Shown: positions 1 through 10,480, numbered from the stretch's first letter. The stretch is DNA of 64,000 nucleotides from Acidilobaceae archaeon (GCA_027037535.1 JALVZQ010000008.1:186001-250000); one strand, 5' to 3'. The notes: a model not told the origin generated them from the letters alone. Translations and numbers: made by a program.

Positions 1-855
1 TTATACTAATACACTAAGCACGAATCCCATTAATCCAATCATCATGGCATAGAGCATTATTCGTTTCTGACGTAACGCTTCTTCTCGGCTTGGATTAATA
101 ATCACTCTGTATGACGAATAGATAAGTGCGAAGTCTACAATTATCACGAAACCACTATATACGGCCTCGTTGACTAGTCCGTAGACAACGGGTATAGGGC
201 TCAGCAAGACTGCTAAAAGGTTAAACATTCCTGCAATAAATGCGGCTTTTCTTTCTCCTATTAGTATTGGAAGGCTTTTGACTCCTTTGACCTTGTCACC
301 TTCTACGTCTGCTATATCCTTTACTATCTCTCTTGCAAGTACGCTTAGGAAAACCATTGCCCAGAACACGAGTACCGTGTAATTGGGATTATTAGTAAAG
401 GTAAAAGCATACAGAAATGGGAGGCTAGTAGAGAAAGCAACTGCGACATTTCCCATAAACCCACTCGCTTTGAGTCTAAGATCGTATAGTGCACTAACAA
501 TTACCGCGGCTATCACAACTGCCAGACTATCAAGACCTGCTCGCAGGCTAGCTATTATTCCTATAGATACGAGCACAAAGTAGCAAATGAAAGCCTGTCT
601 AATAGATATAATTCCCGACGGGAGAGGTCTATTCGGGGTATTTATCTTGTCAATTTCTATATCGGCAATATCGTTTAGAACCATTGCTGATGCAGAGATT
701 GTGAACCCGACGAGAAAACCAGCAATATAGTCTAATGTCTTGAACCGGAAAAAGTCTCTTCCAGTAGCTATGGCAAGGGCTACAAGCACAGCGAAACCAA
801 CCATAACACTATTAACTATCCGCATCAGCCGCAGGCAAGCATAGATGCGTTTCAT
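1..855 (-). CDS. UbiA-family prenyltransferase, probable digeranylgeranylglyceryl phosphate synthase
   Basis: 284 aa polytopic ORF with UbiA motif NDIADIEIDKINTPNRPLPSG and second Asp-rich motif DIADVEGDK. Confidence 0.85.
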   Translation of the reverse strand: MKRIYACLRLMRIVNSVMVGFAVLVALAIATGRDFFRFKTLDYIAGFLVGFTISASAMVLNDIADIEIDKINTPNRPLPSGIISIRQAFICYFVLVSIGIIASLRAGLDSLAVVIAAVIVSALYDLRLKASGFMGNVAVAFSTSLPFLYAFTFTNNPNYTVLVFWAMVFLSVLAREIVKDIADVEGDKVKGVKSLPILIGERKAAFIAGMFNLLAVLLSPIPVVYGLVNEAVYSGFVIIVDFALIYSSYRVIINPSREEALRQKRIMLYAMMIGLMGFVLSVLV

Positions 856-979
856 TAATCATTTCCTCCCCTATTATCGATCCTAACCTACTCCACTTTA
901 TAATAAAGGATTGTGTACAGGATACAGGTTATATTAAAAACCTATGTATGATACACATTGAGTCCCTGGATGAGAAATC

Positions 980-2605
980 ATGAGCAAGCATGTACACTGG
1001 GTAGATAAGTTAGCAGACGAACTAGAACAGAGACTCCGTAGGCGAAATAAACAGGTCTACGTCTTTAATGGTGGGCTGAGCGTATCAGGTATACAACATA
1101 TTGGCAGGCTAAGAGGAGAGATTCTACTACCCGAGACCTTGAGACGGATACTAGAGAAAAAAGGGCTCAATATTAAACAACTGCTAACACTATATACTCA
1201 GGATCCATGGAAGGGTAAAGCCTCGCAGAGATCAGCTTTCAAAGATCCTGATAAGGCTAAAGAATACACAGGGCGTCCTCTGGTAAGTGTGCCTGATCCT
1301 TATGGATGCCACGAAAACTGGGTCGAACATTACTGGTCGGATTTCGGCCCTTATCTGGATGAATTCACCGATGGAAAAATAGAGGTTGTCACAACGACGG
1401 ATCTATACCAGTCTAAATTCAGGGATTTCATAATGAACGTTGTTCTTCCAAAGAAGGACGAGTTTAGGAAGGTAATAAACAAGTATCGTGGTAGAAAACC
1501 GTATCCAGAGGATTGGATACCTGTAGAACCAATATGTGAAAAATGTGGTCGAATCGATAAGACTGTGGCGATCTCCGTAGATGAGAACGGTAGAGTACGT
1601 TATAGATGCAAGTATTGTGGACACGAGGGAGTAACTGACGTCTCTAACAGTAAGCTTAACTGGAGAATAGAGTGGGCCGGCGTATGGTATATTCTAGGCG
1701 TAGACTTTGAGCCCTATGGCAAAGACCACGCTACTCCTGGAGGTAGCAGGGATAGCTGTGTAGACTTAGCAGTTAATGTTATCGGTTTCCAGCCGCCTGA
1801 AGGAGAATGGTATGAGTGGGTCTCTATCAGAGAGATGGGACAGAGTAGGGATATGACAAGTAGTGGCTTCGTGGGTATAACACCTAGGGAGTGGCTTGAA
1901 ATAGCACATCCACAGATTCTCCGATTCCTCTACTTCTATACTCACCCCCATAAGAAGATCGTAGTAGATCTCGATCGAATACCCCAATACTACGAGTCAT
2001 ACTATAGGGCTGAGAGAATCTATTTCGGGATAGAATCAATTGACGACAAGGAACAAGAAGAATACCTAAAGAGGACCTATGAGCTAAGCCATCCAAGAGA
2101 ACCGCCAGAAAAGCCACCCGTACAAGTCCCCTACACACATGCATCAATACTAGCCCAACTGGTAGGTCCTACAAACATAGAAGAGGCTGTGGAACGGCTC
2201 AAGAAAACAGGACATATCAAAGAAGACCTAGACGACTATAGCAGGGACTGGCTCCAGAGCCTGCTCATACGATCATATAACTGGGTAGAGAAATATGGAG
2301 GAGAAAGATACCGCGTCCAAATACTAGAGAATGTACCAGGAGTACTATTAGATTCGTTGGAGCACAGAGAACTTCTATGCCAGCTCGGAGAAGAACTCAA
2401 TAAGCTGGGTGAGTGGACAGAGGAAAAAATCAAGGATATCATGATAACTGTTACAAGCAGCCTAGATAGCGGGGAGAGGAAGAGATTCTATAAAGAGTTC
2501 TACCTACTCTTCACAGGAAAGAATAGTGGGCCTAGGGCAGCACCACTATTATCGCTCCTCAAGAAAGATTTTGTTGTTGCACGGCTAAGACTAGTATGTA
2601 AGTAA
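980..2605 (+). CDS. lysS: Lysyl-tRNA synthetase, class I
   Basis: 541 aa; class I signature SGIQHIGRLRGE, zinc-binding CEKCG..CKYCG, KMSKS-like RDMTSSG. Confidence 0.85.
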   Translation: MSKHVHWVDKLADELEQRLRRRNKQVYVFNGGLSVSGIQHIGRLRGEILLPETLRRILEKKGLNIKQLLTLYTQDPWKGKASQRSAFKDPDKAKEYTGRPLVSVPDPYGCHENWVEHYWSDFGPYLDEFTDGKIEVVTTTDLYQSKFRDFIMNVVLPKKDEFRKVINKYRGRKPYPEDWIPVEPICEKCGRIDKTVAISVDENGRVRYRCKYCGHEGVTDVSNSKLNWRIEWAGVWYILGVDFEPYGKDHATPGGSRDSCVDLAVNVIGFQPPEGEWYEWVSIREMGQSRDMTSSGFVGITPREWLEIAHPQILRFLYFYTHPHKKIVVDLDRIPQYYESYYRAERIYFGIESIDDKEQEEYLKRTYELSHPREPPEKPPVQVPYTHASILAQLVGPTNIEEAVERLKKTGHIKEDLDDYSRDWLQSLLIRSYNWVEKYGGERYRVQILENVPGVLLDSLEHRELLCQLGEELNKLGEWTEEKIKDIMITVTSSLDSGERKRFYKEFYLLFTGKNSGPRAAPLLSLLKKDFVVARLRLVCK

Positions 2606-2675
2606 TATAGATAGAGGAAACTCTCTAAATACCCCTATCTTTCATTTTCCTCCAGTGCTTGATCTGTAACACCAT

Positions 2676-3464
2676 TTATAGTACTGTTGGTGCGACGAGA
2701 TATCTAACCCTGCTTCCCTCCGGGCTCTTGAATACAAGTTCTAATGGTTTGTCGGTCGAGAAACGGATGTCCACTGACTCAGCTATTTTTGTTAGATTCA
2801 ACACGTTCTTCAAATACACAACATCGTAGGCACTCTTAGATGGTTGTTTTACGTCGAGATAAGTAAGAGCGACAGACTCTCTCGAGAATATTGTCTCGGC
2901 CCTGCTACGACCCTCTCCTTTTGCTCTTATTACAAGCGCCTCTTCCGATGCCTCAAATTCTACGATATCTCCAACGATCTCTACATCACGGAGTGCTTTT
3001 TTCAACGCATCACTAATGACCGAAGCCTCTACGTCGAAGTCAAGCTTTATTTCTTCCGGCACATCAATTAAAACTTCTATGTTAGGAACAAGGAATTTTT
3101 TGATAACTGTACTGTCTATACGGACTAGAACTTTGTCATCTGATACTAGGAATGTTAGTGTTTCTCCTTTTTTACCCTTCTTGAGCATATTTGCGAGACT
3201 ATCCAGGTGGACTCCCATATATACTTCTTCCCTATCTTCCAGGATCTCATACTCGATAAATGATTCGTAAGGCATAACCACTTCTATTAGGGCTGTCTTG
3301 GAAGCATCCATTCCGACCACTTTAACATGTTCTTTGGTAATCGTAAATCTAGCCTCGTCAATGATCTTGCCTAGAACCTCAACCAGCTCCTTGAAACTTC
3401 TAGCATCGGGATATTGCAGTCTCACTACCACACCTTCGATCTCATTTTCAAGGATTCCTGACAA
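2676..3464 (-). CDS. pcn: DNA polymerase sliding clamp (PCNA)
   Basis: 262 aa with PCNA-like pattern (ARSFKELVEVLGKIIDEARFTITKEHVKVVGMDASKTALIEVVM). Confidence 0.92.
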   Translation of the reverse strand: MSGILENEIEGVVVRLQYPDARSFKELVEVLGKIIDEARFTITKEHVKVVGMDASKTALIEVVMPYESFIEYEILEDREEVYMGVHLDSLANMLKKGKKGETLTFLVSDDKVLVRIDSTVIKKFLVPNIEVLIDVPEEIKLDFDVEASVISDALKKALRDVEIVGDIVEFEASEEALVIRAKGEGRSRAETIFSRESVALTYLDVKQPSKSAYDVVYLKNVLNLTKIAESVDIRFSTDKPLELVFKSPEGSRVRYLVAPTVL

Positions 3465-3541
3465 CTACTGACACCCACATCTATTATTCTAGGCCCGACT
3501 AGATAAAAATAAACGGCTGGAGCCTTTATGATCTGTATTGG

Positions 3542-3625
3542 AGCCGATGAATGCTACGCCATCGATTGACCACTGGCCCAGTTAATGGGCCAGTGGGGTG
3601 AAAGACGCCCGTCCCCCGAGAGGCT
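3542..3625 (+). ncRNA. Candidate structured RNA: three consecutive hairpins with AGCC/GGCT closing helix
   Basis: Hairpins CGATG/CATCG, CCACTGGCCCA-GTTAA-TGGGCCAGTGG (11 bp perfect), GGGG/CCCC; TTTATG TATA-like box about 20 nt upstream; intergenic, overlaps stop codon of the 3' neighbour by 2 bp. Confidence 0.3.
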
Positions 3626-4169
3626 ATACATATTCTATCCCTGTCGTTTCTACTGCAGCCCTCAATGCCGCGGCGAAGAGAGCATCGCTTAGCCGGTTCA
3701 ATAATTTACCTAGATAGAGAAGTTCTTCTCGCCTTTCCGCTAGATCCGTGTCTAGTGCTCTGAAAAATTCTCGTTCTGCGCGCCTAATGATACTTCTTGC
3801 CACATGTATACTTGAGACGCATGGAGTGCCGTAAGGTATAATGAAGCCCTTCAGGTTTATTCCTTCCATAAACTTATCAATGTATGCTTCAAGGATAGAG
3901 TCTTCGTCTCCTTTAAATCTTTTTGATCCGCTTATTTCAAATCCTATGTTAAACAGTAGCTTCTGGGCATATTCCAGAAACTCGATTATATCCTTTAGAG
4001 CACCTATGTTAGCTTCAGTACTACAAATAGATCTCGTGAAGCCTAGATAGCTATTCGATTCGTCTAGAGCGCCCATAAACATCATTACGTTGCTATATTT
4101 CTTAACTCGTCCCTTTTTTGCCATACAAAAAGTATGTCCTTCGTCACCTGTCCGCGTGTATATTTTCAT
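3624..4169 (-). CDS. Cob(I)alamin adenosyltransferase, PduO type
   Basis: MKIYTRTGDEGHTF...GALDESNSYLGFTRS, PduO family motifs. Confidence 0.88.
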   Translation of the reverse strand: MKIYTRTGDEGHTFCMAKKGRVKKYSNVMMFMGALDESNSYLGFTRSICSTEANIGALKDIIEFLEYAQKLLFNIGFEISGSKRFKGDEDSILEAYIDKFMEGINLKGFIIPYGTPCVSSIHVARSIIRRAEREFFRALDTDLAERREELLYLGKLLNRLSDALFAAALRAAVETTGIEYV

Positions 4170-4250
4170 GTCCTAGGCCACCACCAAGAGATTAGACTCA
4201 ATAAATGACTATCAAAATGAAATTATATAGTATTTGGAATAGTATTGTGG

Positions 4251-4358
4251 AGCCGCCGGCGGGATTCGAACCCGCGACCACCGGCTTTCTCGCGACTTCG
4301 GAGTCCCTCATGCCGACCGCTACGAGGCCGGCGCTCTACCGGGCTGAGCTACGGCGGC
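4251..4358 (-). tRNA. tRNA-Thr(CGT) with 34-nt intron at 37/38 (about 4287-4320); CCA encoded at 4248-4250
   Basis: Acceptor GCCGCCG/CGGCGGC, D arm TAGCTCAGCCCGGTAGAGC, anticodon loop CT-CGT-A, T arm GCGGG TTCGAAT CCCGC. Confidence 0.92.
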
Positions 4359-4417
4359 ATACACCCATAATTCTCTGATAGAGTAATGGGTTTTTTATAA
4401 TTCTCCTCGGAAAATTA

Positions 4418-5053
4418 TCATTGCGTTTCCATTCTTGTAAGGCCTTTAAGCATACGTTCTACCATGATAACGAAGTCCTCTGGATCGACAACTATTATTC
4501 CTAGTTGCTCTCCTAGCTTTCTGATCCCATAATCACTTGTAACAATGATGCCTTTCAGTTCTAATGCTAGCAGTATAGTGTCTAAATCTTCAACGCTATC
4601 TACTAGTCCTTTTCTTGTTGCCTCACGATACTTCTCTCTTAGCCCTTTGATCGCGGTCCCAATGCATTCTTCGTCTCCCTCACAATCCCGAGCGACTTTT
4701 CTAACAACTGTCTCGGCTACTCTTAATCCCTTATAGAGCCGTCTTCTGATATCTGAGACGTACTCTGAGAATACACTTGCAGGTATCTGCATGGATAGCT
4801 TGTCGGGGGCTTTTATGGTGATCCAGGTAGATAAATCATGGATCAAGTCAAGTCTCACATTAGACCCTATTAGTATTCTGCGGAGCTCGCTCCAGGTGTT
4901 TGGAGTCATATAGAAGCGGGCATTCAATGATAGCCTAGCTTTCATTAGGAGACTGGCTATTTTCTCCACTACTTCTTCCAGTGTCTTGACGTCAAAGTAC
5001 TTTCTTAATCGTGCTTCAGTTATGGCAGTAGTGTCAAGCACGAATACATCCAA
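4418..5053 (-). CDS. HARP family protein-only RNase P (PIN domain; UPF0278, also annotated RNA ligase partner)
   Basis: MDVFVLDTTAITEARLRKYF ... IPASVFSEYVSDIRRRLYKGLRVAE ... LREKYREATRKGLVDSVEDLDTILLALELKGIIVTSDYGIRKLGEQLGI, strongly reminiscent of Aquifex Aq_880. Confidence 0.85.
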   Translation of the reverse strand: MDVFVLDTTAITEARLRKYFDVKTLEEVVEKIASLLMKARLSLNARFYMTPNTWSELRRILIGSNVRLDLIHDLSTWITIKAPDKLSMQIPASVFSEYVSDIRRRLYKGLRVAETVVRKVARDCEGDEECIGTAIKGLREKYREATRKGLVDSVEDLDTILLALELKGIIVTSDYGIRKLGEQLGIIVVDPEDFVIMVERMLKGLTRMETQ

Positions 5054-5160
5054 TTAACTCACCTTTCCAGTTCTATTCGAGGCCGCTGACGAGGGACTCG
5101 AAAGATTCTATTTCTTTACTTGTTCCCTAGTCTCTATGGTATAAGGAGAGTGATTAAATA

Positions 5161-5538
5161 ATGAGCGATCCTAAAAAATGGATGCCTCCTTTTGCCTCTG
5201 GCAAGCTTGTTTCAACTTATGAGCCCTTGTACTATTACTGGAAAGAGCTGAAGGAGTCTGGAGAAGAGGAGTTCTTAGAAAAGAGTATGTTGAACGAGGA
5301 CGATTATAGGAAAGTTGCTGAACTTGCACAGAGCTCTAGCAATTTATATGATATTCTTGATGCCCTCAAAGAAGCTTTTAAAGAGAGGATATCTTCGGAA
5401 TACGCTGTCAAAGCATTAAGAAGATATGGCGTTAACGTTGACGAAGATTCTGCAGTCGAGATACTTGCTGGATTATTGGCTAGCTGGGCTATTGAAGCCG
5501 CCGAGAAGTGGGGTATGATAAGACTCAGAGAGCGTTAA
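5161..5538 (+). CDS. Uncharacterised protein
   Basis: 125 aa ORF, no family recognised. Confidence 0.7.
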   Translation: MSDPKKWMPPFASGKLVSTYEPLYYYWKELKESGEEEFLEKSMLNEDDYRKVAELAQSSSNLYDILDALKEAFKERISSEYAVKALRRYGVNVDEDSAVEILAGLLASWAIEAAEKWGMIRLRER

Positions 5539-5909
5539 ACTAGTAGTTTTAGCCTGCCTCTTCCTCGGAGAACTAGTCGTGCTTTATTTATCGATGCTTC
5601 TAGCCTATCTAGGTCTCTGTTAGTTAACACGTCTTTTTCGAGGGCCCATAATATGAACTCGTCTAGTGCAGTAGATAAATCGTCGAGAATTGCCTCTGCT
5701 ATTTTTCTTGTCTCTTCGTAGTCGGCTAGCTCGATCATTTTCTTAACTACTTCGTCGCTGGGATGAGTTTTTCCCGTGATATACTTATGTATTGCTGCCG
5801 GGGATACTCCTATTTCTTCAGCGAGTCCTCTCATGCTCCGTGTAGCGGCTAGGATTTCTACTATTTTTCTCCGCGTTCTCTTACTGATAACGTGGTTGAG
5901 TACCTGCAT
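5535..5909 (-). CDS. HTH transcriptional regulator
   Basis: RGLAEEIGVSPAAIHKYITGKTHPSDEVVKKM, Xre-like HTH. Confidence 0.75.
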   Translation of the reverse strand: MQVLNHVISKRTRRKIVEILAATRSMRGLAEEIGVSPAAIHKYITGKTHPSDEVVKKMIELADYEETRKIAEAILDDLSTALDEFILWALEKDVLTNRDLDRLEASINKARLVLRGRGRLKLLV

Positions 5910-6004
5910 TTACTGCACCGATACAATATAATCGGTATTACCCTAGTATTATAAGGAGAGAAGCTGGAAAAAGATAGTTTAACATCTTATTAATGCTAAC
6001 ACGC

Positions 6005-7228
6005 CTATCTAGCTAGAGCTTTTACATGTGCCCGTATTACCTTTGAGAGTATTCTGATTCCTTTCTCTATCTGCTCCGGTGTTGGATAGCTAAAGTTTAG
6101 TCTCATGGTGTTCTTTCCTTTGTTGCTTACATAGAAGCTCTTACCTGGCACATATGCTACTCCTTCGTCTAATGCCTTTAGTAGAAGTTCTTTGGTGTCT
6201 ATGGTCTCATCTTTTAGTACGACCATTGTAAACATCCCCCCTATTGGCTTTATCCAAGTTGCATAATCTGAGAGTTCTTCTTCTAATGTTGCCAGCATGA
6301 CGTCTCTCTTGATCTTATAGAGGTTCCGTGCTTCGTTCGCTGTAATATCAACTACTCCTTTTTGCAGTGCTCTTTCGGCAATATACTGTGTTAGTGTTGG
6401 TGTGTGAAGGTCGATAGCTTGCTTTGTAAGTTCAAATAGGTTGATAAGGTTCTTGTCGCCTATTGTCCATCCTATTCTTAGTCCGGGGGAGAGTATCTTG
6501 CTGAGTGTTGATACGTAGAGTACTCTGCCCTCTTTATCATAGTTCTTTATAAATGTGAAGTCCACGTCCTCGAATAAGAAGAAACTGTATGGGTCGTCTT
6601 CTACTATTAGGAAATCATATTCTGAGGCTAGCTCTACTAGGTGTTTTCTCCTATCATTGCTCATTGTTACGCCGCTTGGGTTCTGGGCAGTGGGGACAGA
6701 GTATAATAGTTTAGGTAGCTTGTCCTCGGCCTTCAACTGCTTTAGCTTTTCTTCAAGTATATCGGTTCTCATTCCATATTCGTCAATTGGAACACCTATC
6801 ATCTGAGCCTCATATTGCCTAAATACGTTTATTGCCGCGAGATATGTTGGTTCTTCCACGATCACGATATCTCCAGGGTTAATTAATGCTCGTGTAATTA
6901 TGTACAATGACTCTTCGCTCCCGACGGTAATTATTACATCGTCTGTGTCTCTAATAGCTAGACCATGCCTCCTCTCGAACTCCATTAGTTCTTTTCTGAA
7001 TGATGTAACTCCAAGTGTTGGAGAGTATTGGAGAGCTCTTTCTCCCTGCTCAATTATAACTTCCCTGGATATCTCAGCTAGCATTTCTTTCTTAAATACT
7101 CGGGGGTCGGGGAGGCCTCCAGCTAGGCTAATAATTTCTCGTCCCTCTGTAAGCTTAAGGAGTTCTCTTATCTCTGAAGCCTTGAAATATACGAGTCTAT
7201 CCGCCGCGAATTTTGATGCGTCGACCAT
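6005..7228 (-). CDS. PLP-dependent aminotransferase, class I/II (Aro8/LysN-like)
   Basis: YSPTLGVTSFRKELMEFERRHG, TVGSEESLYIITRALINPGDIVIVEEPTYLAA, STLSKILSPGLRIGW. Confidence 0.9.
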   Translation of the reverse strand: MVDASKFAADRLVYFKASEIRELLKLTEGREIISLAGGLPDPRVFKKEMLAEISREVIIEQGERALQYSPTLGVTSFRKELMEFERRHGLAIRDTDDVIITVGSEESLYIITRALINPGDIVIVEEPTYLAAINVFRQYEAQMIGVPIDEYGMRTDILEEKLKQLKAEDKLPKLLYSVPTAQNPSGVTMSNDRRKHLVELASEYDFLIVEDDPYSFFLFEDVDFTFIKNYDKEGRVLYVSTLSKILSPGLRIGWTIGDKNLINLFELTKQAIDLHTPTLTQYIAERALQKGVVDITANEARNLYKIKRDVMLATLEEELSDYATWIKPIGGMFTMVVLKDETIDTKELLLKALDEGVAYVPGKSFYVSNKGKNTMRLNFSYPTPEQIEKGIRILSKVIRAHVKALAR

Positions 7229-7365
7229 CTTGCAACGCCTTATGAATTATTTTGTCCTACCGAGTATATTTTCATATATGATCATATAATATTTTGTTTA
7301 AATTAGTCACATAATAATCATAAAGAATAAATCGTGTCCTTGTAGTGGGGCAAAAAAGACAACAC

Positions 7366-8403
7366 CTAGTAGAAGAACTCTCTTCGAAGTCCTAGAGACT
7401 TATCTGTCTTCTCTACGGTTTCCTCCGCTGTCTTAGCAAGCTTCATGACTGCCCTTACAGCGTCAACATTTTCTGGAACTACTATTGACTCCTGGTGAAC
7501 GGCCTGAAACAGCATTAACTCGTTGCCGTTCAACAGTGCGATAGAATCCCTGAAGACAACGAGTTCTGGTATATCGTTTCTAGGCCTCATGTCCCTTGCA
7601 GCCTCAATCAGCTGAGCAGTGCTCTTTATACCAGTCCTACCTGTATCGACAAGCATTATTCTAGGCGCGCTACTTAGCACTTCTATTATTTTTTCAAGCG
7701 TCGTCTTTTCCCTGAACCTTACTGTTACCTGGTGGACGTGCATTAGCGTTGTCGGGACAACCACCGCGGCAGTAACGATGTTTATATCGGGGACAACGCT
7801 ATTCACGTCCCTAGCATGGTGAGAGGGTAGCTTAACTGGATTAAGGACAATTGAGTTTATTGGGCCTTTCTTTATTTCTCTTGGATCGGCTGCTCTCCTT
7901 ATCATTACTGCTCTTACTTGCTCTATAGGTGCGATTTTTCTTAGTGTACAGAGTAGCCTGAGAAGCCCGGTGGTGTTGCATGATACTACTCTTAGGCTAT
8001 CTGCGCCTAGTGCTTCTTCATAGTTGCAGAGGGTGCTAAAGGATTTCTCGGCTACATCTGGTTTTTCTCCTCCTTGGTAGATCTGTTTCAACCCGCTGTA
8101 CTTATCGTATATTAGTTTGTTCTTTTTTCCCACTCCGCCTGGAGTCGAGTCTATTACTACATTTGCATGTGAAAGTACATCGTTGAGAGTTCCTTTTACT
8201 TTGATGCCTGCTTCCTCGAATACCTTCAAAGCTTCTTCGTCTGGAGCATAGAGTGGATAACCTTTCTTCTCTGCTAATAATGCACCATAGTCGGGTGATT
8301 TCTTTACCACGCCTACGATCTCCATGTCGTCTTGTACTGATACCGCGTCAGCTACACGTTTACCTATTGTACCATATCCGTTTATCACTATTTTCGCCTT
8401 CAT
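7366..8403 (-). CDS. gap: Glyceraldehyde-3-phosphate dehydrogenase, archaeal type II
   Basis: INGYGTIGKRVADAV..., active-site VSCNTTGLLRLL. Confidence 0.95.
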   Translation of the reverse strand: MKAKIVINGYGTIGKRVADAVSVQDDMEIVGVVKKSPDYGALLAEKKGYPLYAPDEEALKVFEEAGIKVKGTLNDVLSHANVVIDSTPGGVGKKNKLIYDKYSGLKQIYQGGEKPDVAEKSFSTLCNYEEALGADSLRVVSCNTTGLLRLLCTLRKIAPIEQVRAVMIRRAADPREIKKGPINSIVLNPVKLPSHHARDVNSVVPDINIVTAAVVVPTTLMHVHQVTVRFREKTTLEKIIEVLSSAPRIMLVDTGRTGIKSTAQLIEAARDMRPRNDIPELVVFRDSIALLNGNELMLFQAVHQESIVVPENVDAVRAVMKLAKTAEETVEKTDKSLGLRREFFY

Positions 8404-8410
8404 TCCTATC

Positions 8411-9655
8411 TCACCTATTGAAGAATTTTTCGAAAGAAATTGATAGAGCTTCTAGCCCGGGTAATATTCTACCGGATAGGAAATATAGAAGTGCTCCTCC
8501 GCCCGTACTAATATGCCCTATTCTTCTCTTTGCGTCTTCTGGTAACGCAGAGAGTATAGCGTTGAAATGGCCCCCGCCAAATATCGTAAATGCGCTTGTC
8601 CTTGTTAATGCATATTCCACTAGCTCCTTTGTACCACGTCTAAATCTAGGATCTTCAATTACTCCTGCCGGCCCTCTCATGACTATTATTTTTGCGCGTC
8701 TCATCTTGTAGGTATAGTATTCTATTGTCGAAGGCCCTATATCCATTGGGGCTCCTATTATCCTATTTGCCGGTACAATATCTAGGCCCTCATTCGTTTC
8801 CGAGATAAAGTCCAGGGGCACCCGGATATTCACGTTCTCGGCAATAAGTTTTCTTGCGAGACTCATAGTCTTCTCATCAGTTTTTTTCTCGATAGCTTTT
8901 GTAGCTTTTCCAACGTCTCTACCTGAAACCATCAAAAATAGCAGTCCTACTAAGCCCGTGGTAAGTATTTCGTCTGCCGCACCTGATTTTATCAAATACT
9001 CAATAATTCTAACGGTATCCTTCAGTTTCGCCCCGCCAAGAACAAACACTTTAGGCTTTTCATCTGTTGAGATTGCCCTGGTTAGAACCCTGATTTCTTT
9101 CTCCAATAACCGCCCCGCCGCTGCCGGAATTAGCTGGGGTATGCCTATGACCGTGGCTTGTCTCCTGTGGGATACTGCGAATGCGTCGTTCACATAGAAG
9201 TCTGCTTGCTTTGAGAGTTCTTTGGCAAGTATTGTTGACGCTTGGTCGTCTAGCGAAGCTTCGATTGCGTCTTCTGCGTGGAGCCTTGTATTATCTAGGA
9301 GGACTATCTCTCCTGGTTTAAGCTCTGAGATAACTTGCTTGGCGTGCGGACCTATCACGTCTGGAACATAGGCGACTTCTTCTCCGAGAAGGTTTGAGAG
9401 TAGCTCAGCGTGTTTTTTAAGACGAGTATAATCAGTAGAGAAGGGACGGCCTTGGTGGGCTAATATAATTATTGATGTTTTTCTTTCTATGAGTTCTCTA
9501 ATCGTGCCTATATGGGCTTTGAACCTGGTATCGTCTAGGATTTCCCCATTCTTACCTATGGGAGAATTAATGTCGATACGAAGTAGAACTTTTCTATTCT
9601 CGAGCTCTAGGTCGTCAATCGTGGCAATTGTTTTATCCAAGTACTTGATAGCCAC
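8411..9655 (-). CDS. pgk: Phosphoglycerate kinase
   Basis: KVLLRIDINSPIG, LAHQGRP, FVLGGAKLKDT, STGGGALLYFLSG. Confidence 0.95.
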   Translation of the reverse strand: MAIKYLDKTIATIDDLELENRKVLLRIDINSPIGKNGEILDDTRFKAHIGTIRELIERKTSIIILAHQGRPFSTDYTRLKKHAELLSNLLGEEVAYVPDVIGPHAKQVISELKPGEIVLLDNTRLHAEDAIEASLDDQASTILAKELSKQADFYVNDAFAVSHRRQATVIGIPQLIPAAAGRLLEKEIRVLTRAISTDEKPKVFVLGGAKLKDTVRIIEYLIKSGAADEILTTGLVGLLFLMVSGRDVGKATKAIEKKTDEKTMSLARKLIAENVNIRVPLDFISETNEGLDIVPANRIIGAPMDIGPSTIEYYTYKMRRAKIIVMRGPAGVIEDPRFRRGTKELVEYALTRTSAFTIFGGGHFNAILSALPEDAKRRIGHISTGGGALLYFLSGRILPGLEALSISFEKFFNR

Positions 9656-9735
9656 TCGGATCCCAGGATAACGTATATCCCGTGTTATTCCTATATAAGC
9701 TATGACCGCGGTTTAACCAATCAAGGAGAAGACTA

Positions 9736-10440
9736 ATGACAAAAGAAGAAATCCGCGTAGAGTGGTTCGGGCACTCATTCATACTCGTCGATACAGGCTC
9801 GGCGAGAATAGCTATTGATCCGCATGATGGAGGAAGTCTCAACATACAGACTTTCCGGATAACTGCAGACTACCTATTAATAACACATGATCACTATGAC
9901 CACAACGCTGTCGAAGTAATCAATATTCCTTCGAAGTCTAATATCTATGTTGGAAGAAGAGGTAGTTTTACCTTAGACGATATCAAAATAACAGGGCATC
10001 TCTCATATCATGACAAGGCTGAAGGCTCTCTACGGGGAACAAATACTGTCTATGTATTAGAGATAAACGAAATGAAAATTGTTCATGCCGGCGACATAGG
10101 TGATATTAGTAAACCGGATGGCTTGAAAGATGCATTTTCTAATGTTGATATACTGATACTCCCCGTGGGCGGTACCTATACTATTGATGCTTATGAGGCG
10201 TGGAAGCTAGTAGAAGAGACTGGTCCTCGATTAGTCATCCCAGTACATTACTGGATTCCATATAGTACGTTGCCCTTAGATCCGTTAGAAAAGTTCCTGA
10301 ACATAGCCAAGGCGAGACGCTATAGGAGTCCTACACGCGCTATTACTGTTTCGAGGCATTCTCTGCCCGAGAAGACTACTATTGTTGTGATGCCTCCTCC
10401 GATGCTTAAGCCTGGTAAGAATCCAAAGAGGGGCATGTAA
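9736..10440 (+). CDS. MBL-fold metal-dependent hydrolase (UPF0173-like)
   Basis: WFGHSFILVDTG, LITHDHYDHNAVEVI, IVHAGDIGDIS, VIPVHYW. Confidence 0.85.
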   Translation: MTKEEIRVEWFGHSFILVDTGSARIAIDPHDGGSLNIQTFRITADYLLITHDHYDHNAVEVINIPSKSNIYVGRRGSFTLDDIKITGHLSYHDKAEGSLRGTNTVYVLEINEMKIVHAGDIGDISKPDGLKDAFSNVDILILPVGGTYTIDAYEAWKLVEETGPRLVIPVHYWIPYSTLPLDPLEKFLNIAKARRYRSPTRAITVSRHSLPEKTTIVVMPPPMLKPGKNPKRGM

Positions 10441-10480
10441 AGGCAACGGTCTTCTGCGTCGGCTTAGACGAGAAGTATGG

